A DNA stretch of 5,878 nt from Eubacteriales bacterium (GTDB lineage: Bacteria > Bacillota > Clostridia > Christensenellales > CAG-138), in NCBI GenBank assembly GCA_030695285.1, contig JAUYTF010000252.1:1-5878 (forward strand). The letters run 5' to 3'. Below the pieces are notes generated by a model that worked only from the letters and a program-made list of their open reading frames with translations, had not been told where the DNA came from and did not search any database. Shown in pieces: positions 4,655 to 5,878 of the stretch (position 1 is the stretch's first letter; every line of letters begins with the position of its first letter). Position numbers and translations under genes: made by a program.

Positions 4655-5878
4655 TTAACTGTTTTTGAAAACGGTTTTCCATTCTTTCCACGTATCATCC
4701 AGCCTGCTGCTCAGTTTTCGATATAAATTGAACTTATCCGCATAGATCCGCGCTTTTTCCGGATTCGGCAGGCACGTATAGCGCACTTTGGAAAAGACAT
4801 CGGCCGCGTGATAAAAGTCCTCCAAGACACCTGTTGCGATTCCCGCACACATGGCGGCGCCCATAGCGCCCAGCTCGGAGGCTGCGGAGACTTCGATAGG
4901 GATCTGGAACACATCCGCGAAAATCTGCACCCAGACGCGCGAGCGGGCTGCCCCGCCGGAGATGCGTATGCTCGCGGGTCTCTCGCGAAAGCGCAGCAGG
5001 TTTTCCATATGCGTCCGGTGAGAGAACGCGACGCCTTCGTAGACCGCGCGCATCAGGTGCGCCTTGGTGTGCAGCCCACTGACGCCCAGGAAACACGCTT
5101 TGGCATCTGCGTTTACATTCGTACCAAACAAAAACGGCAGGAATATCACAGGGCAGTCTTCCGGCGAGACGGAGGCCGCCATGCCGTCGGTAATTGCAAA
5201 GACGCTGCCGCCCGTCAGCTCCGCCTCTTTCTTCTCCGTTGCCATGAGGTTTTGAATAAACCATTCGAGGTTGCTCGCGGATGTCATGCTGTTCTCAAGT
5301 ATCATCCAGTAATCGTCCATGCAATACAGCGCGGTTTGAAACAGCTCCTTGGAAACGATCGGGCGTTTTGAAATAAACTCGTTGATGCTCCACGTCCCCG
5401 CTACCATACACATCTTGTCGGGCGAGGTTACGCCTGTTCCGATGCAGCAGGCTGCGACATCGCAAAGCCCGCCCGCAACGGGCGTTCCTTCCAAAAGCCC
5501 CGTTTCACGCGCGGCTTTTACCGAGACTGCGCCGCAAGAATCGGTGCACTTACGCAGCGGCGCAAATAGGTGCTTGTATTCTTCGATCCCGAACGCAGCA
5601 AAGATAGCGTCGTCGTACGATTTCGTCGTCAGATTGATCCCGTTTGCGACAGAGACATCGGTCAGCTCCGTATACGCCTCCCCCGACAGGCAGAAGCGGA
5701 TGTAGTCCTTGCAGGAGAGAACCCATCTTGCGCGGTCGAGCACCTGCGGCTTTTCAGTTTGATGCCAGGCGACAATCGGGAGCGTCTGTCCAGCCCAGAT
5801 GATCTGCATGGTCATTGGAAGCAGCTTTTCATACGTTCCGTCTGCATTCCATCGCTCCACGAGTTCCTTGGCGCGCGT
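4655..5878 (-). CDS. FGGY-family carbohydrate kinase, L-xylulokinase (LyxK)-like, N-terminus outside window
   Basis: The frame stays open to the right edge, so 407 C-terminal residues are visible; the family runs to about 500, so roughly the first 100 (including the N-terminal phosphate-binding motif) lie outside. FGGY kinases transfer phosphate from ATP to a ketose or polyol in the cytosol. Visible parts, counted from the first in-window residue: KDYIRFCLSGE (57-67), GGLCD with the likely catalytic base Asp140, GTWS (161-164), NLEWF, FLPFLFGTN, a helix with YEGVAFSHRTH, and the ATP-site SGGAARS (307-313). From memory, RRW/ERW near the start, GTW, NLEWF and EGVxFSHxTH match E. coli LyxK better than xylulokinase XylB, so a ketopentose such as L-xylulose, or a related substrate, is favoured. 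The apparent GTG start at 5860 is internal. Regulator 2 follows 46 nt later. Confidence 0.9.
   Translation of the reverse strand, partial: TRAKELVERWNADGTYEKLLPMTMQIIWAGQTLPIVAWHQTEKPQVLDRARWVLSCKDYIRFCLSGEAYTELTDVSVANGINLTTKSYDDAIFAAFGIEEYKHLFAPLRKCTDSCGAVSVKAARETGLLEGTPVAGGLCDVAACCIGTGVTSPDKMCMVAGTWSINEFISKRPIVSKELFQTALYCMDDYWMILENSMTSASNLEWFIQNLMATEKKEAELTGGSVFAITDGMAASVSPEDCPVIFLPFLFGTNVNADAKACFLGVSGLHTKAHLMRAVYEGVAFSHRTHMENLLRFRERPASIRISGGAARSRVWVQIFADVFQIPIEVSAASELGAMGAAMCAGIATGVLEDFYHAADVFSKVRYTCLPNPEKARIYADKFNLYRKLSSRLDDTWKEWKTVFKNS
4667..4679. repeat. 13-bp perfect dyad GAAAAC-G-GTTTTC at the end of the kinase gene
   Basis: Two perfect 6-bp arms around one central base lie within the last codons of the kinase and over the weak -35 candidate for regulator 2. 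It resembles a catabolite-repression (cre) element but has one base too many in the centre for the usual consensus. It could be an operator or chance. Confidence 0.25.

Noticed and set aside
4808..5371. 187-codon plus-strand open frame
   Set aside because: It is antisense to the kinase and shows no recognisable domain.
4655..5860. Treating the kinase as a complete 401-residue protein starting at GTG 5860
   Set aside because: The frame stays open to the window edge, in-window residues before it match the family, and the N-terminal phosphate-binding motif is missing.

Overview
The window looks like chromosomal DNA from a Gram-positive anaerobe of the Clostridia type. Every gene with a visible start has a strong AGGAGG-like ribosome binding site. 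The genes are moderately GC-rich, the gaps between them are AT-rich, and they carry near-consensus sigma-A promoters. The taxonomic call is an inference. The content is a carbohydrate (probably polyol or ketopentose) utilisation locus with six genes, one of them cut by the right edge. No RNA gene, CRISPR array or mobile element was seen.

Layout. (1) 17-2323, minus strand: a three-gene operon read right to left, made of a divergent ribulose-phosphate 3-epimerase-like protein, an NAD-type short-chain dehydrogenase (SDR), and a second SDR. (2) 2324-2559: a 236-nt divergent regulatory region. It has a minus-strand promoter for the operon, a good plus-strand promoter for the regulator, a possible second plus-strand promoter overlapping the operon promoter, and two palindromes that could be operators. 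(3) 2560-3513, plus strand: a SorC-family sugar-responsive regulator. (4) 3514-3654: a short convergent gap with a hairpin terminator that can serve both strands and a decayed duplicate of the 3' end of the next gene. (5) 3655-4608, minus strand: a second SorC-family regulator. (6) 4655-5878, minus strand: a FGGY-family sugar kinase resembling L-xylulokinase (LyxK), missing its N-terminus beyond the window, only 46 nt upstream of regulator 2 and probably co-transcribed with it.

How the genes could work together (inference). An SDR oxidises a polyol, or interconverts polyol and ketose. The FGGY kinase phosphorylates the resulting ketose. The epimerase-like enzyme epimerises the ketose phosphate toward central pentose-phosphate metabolism. 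The two SorC regulators sense phosphorylated intermediates and control the two transcription units. The combination of a LyxK-like kinase, an Rpe-like enzyme with altered active-site loops and two SDRs does not match a textbook pathway I can name with certainty. No transporter lies in the window. Each open reading frame antisense to these genes was treated as a shadow.
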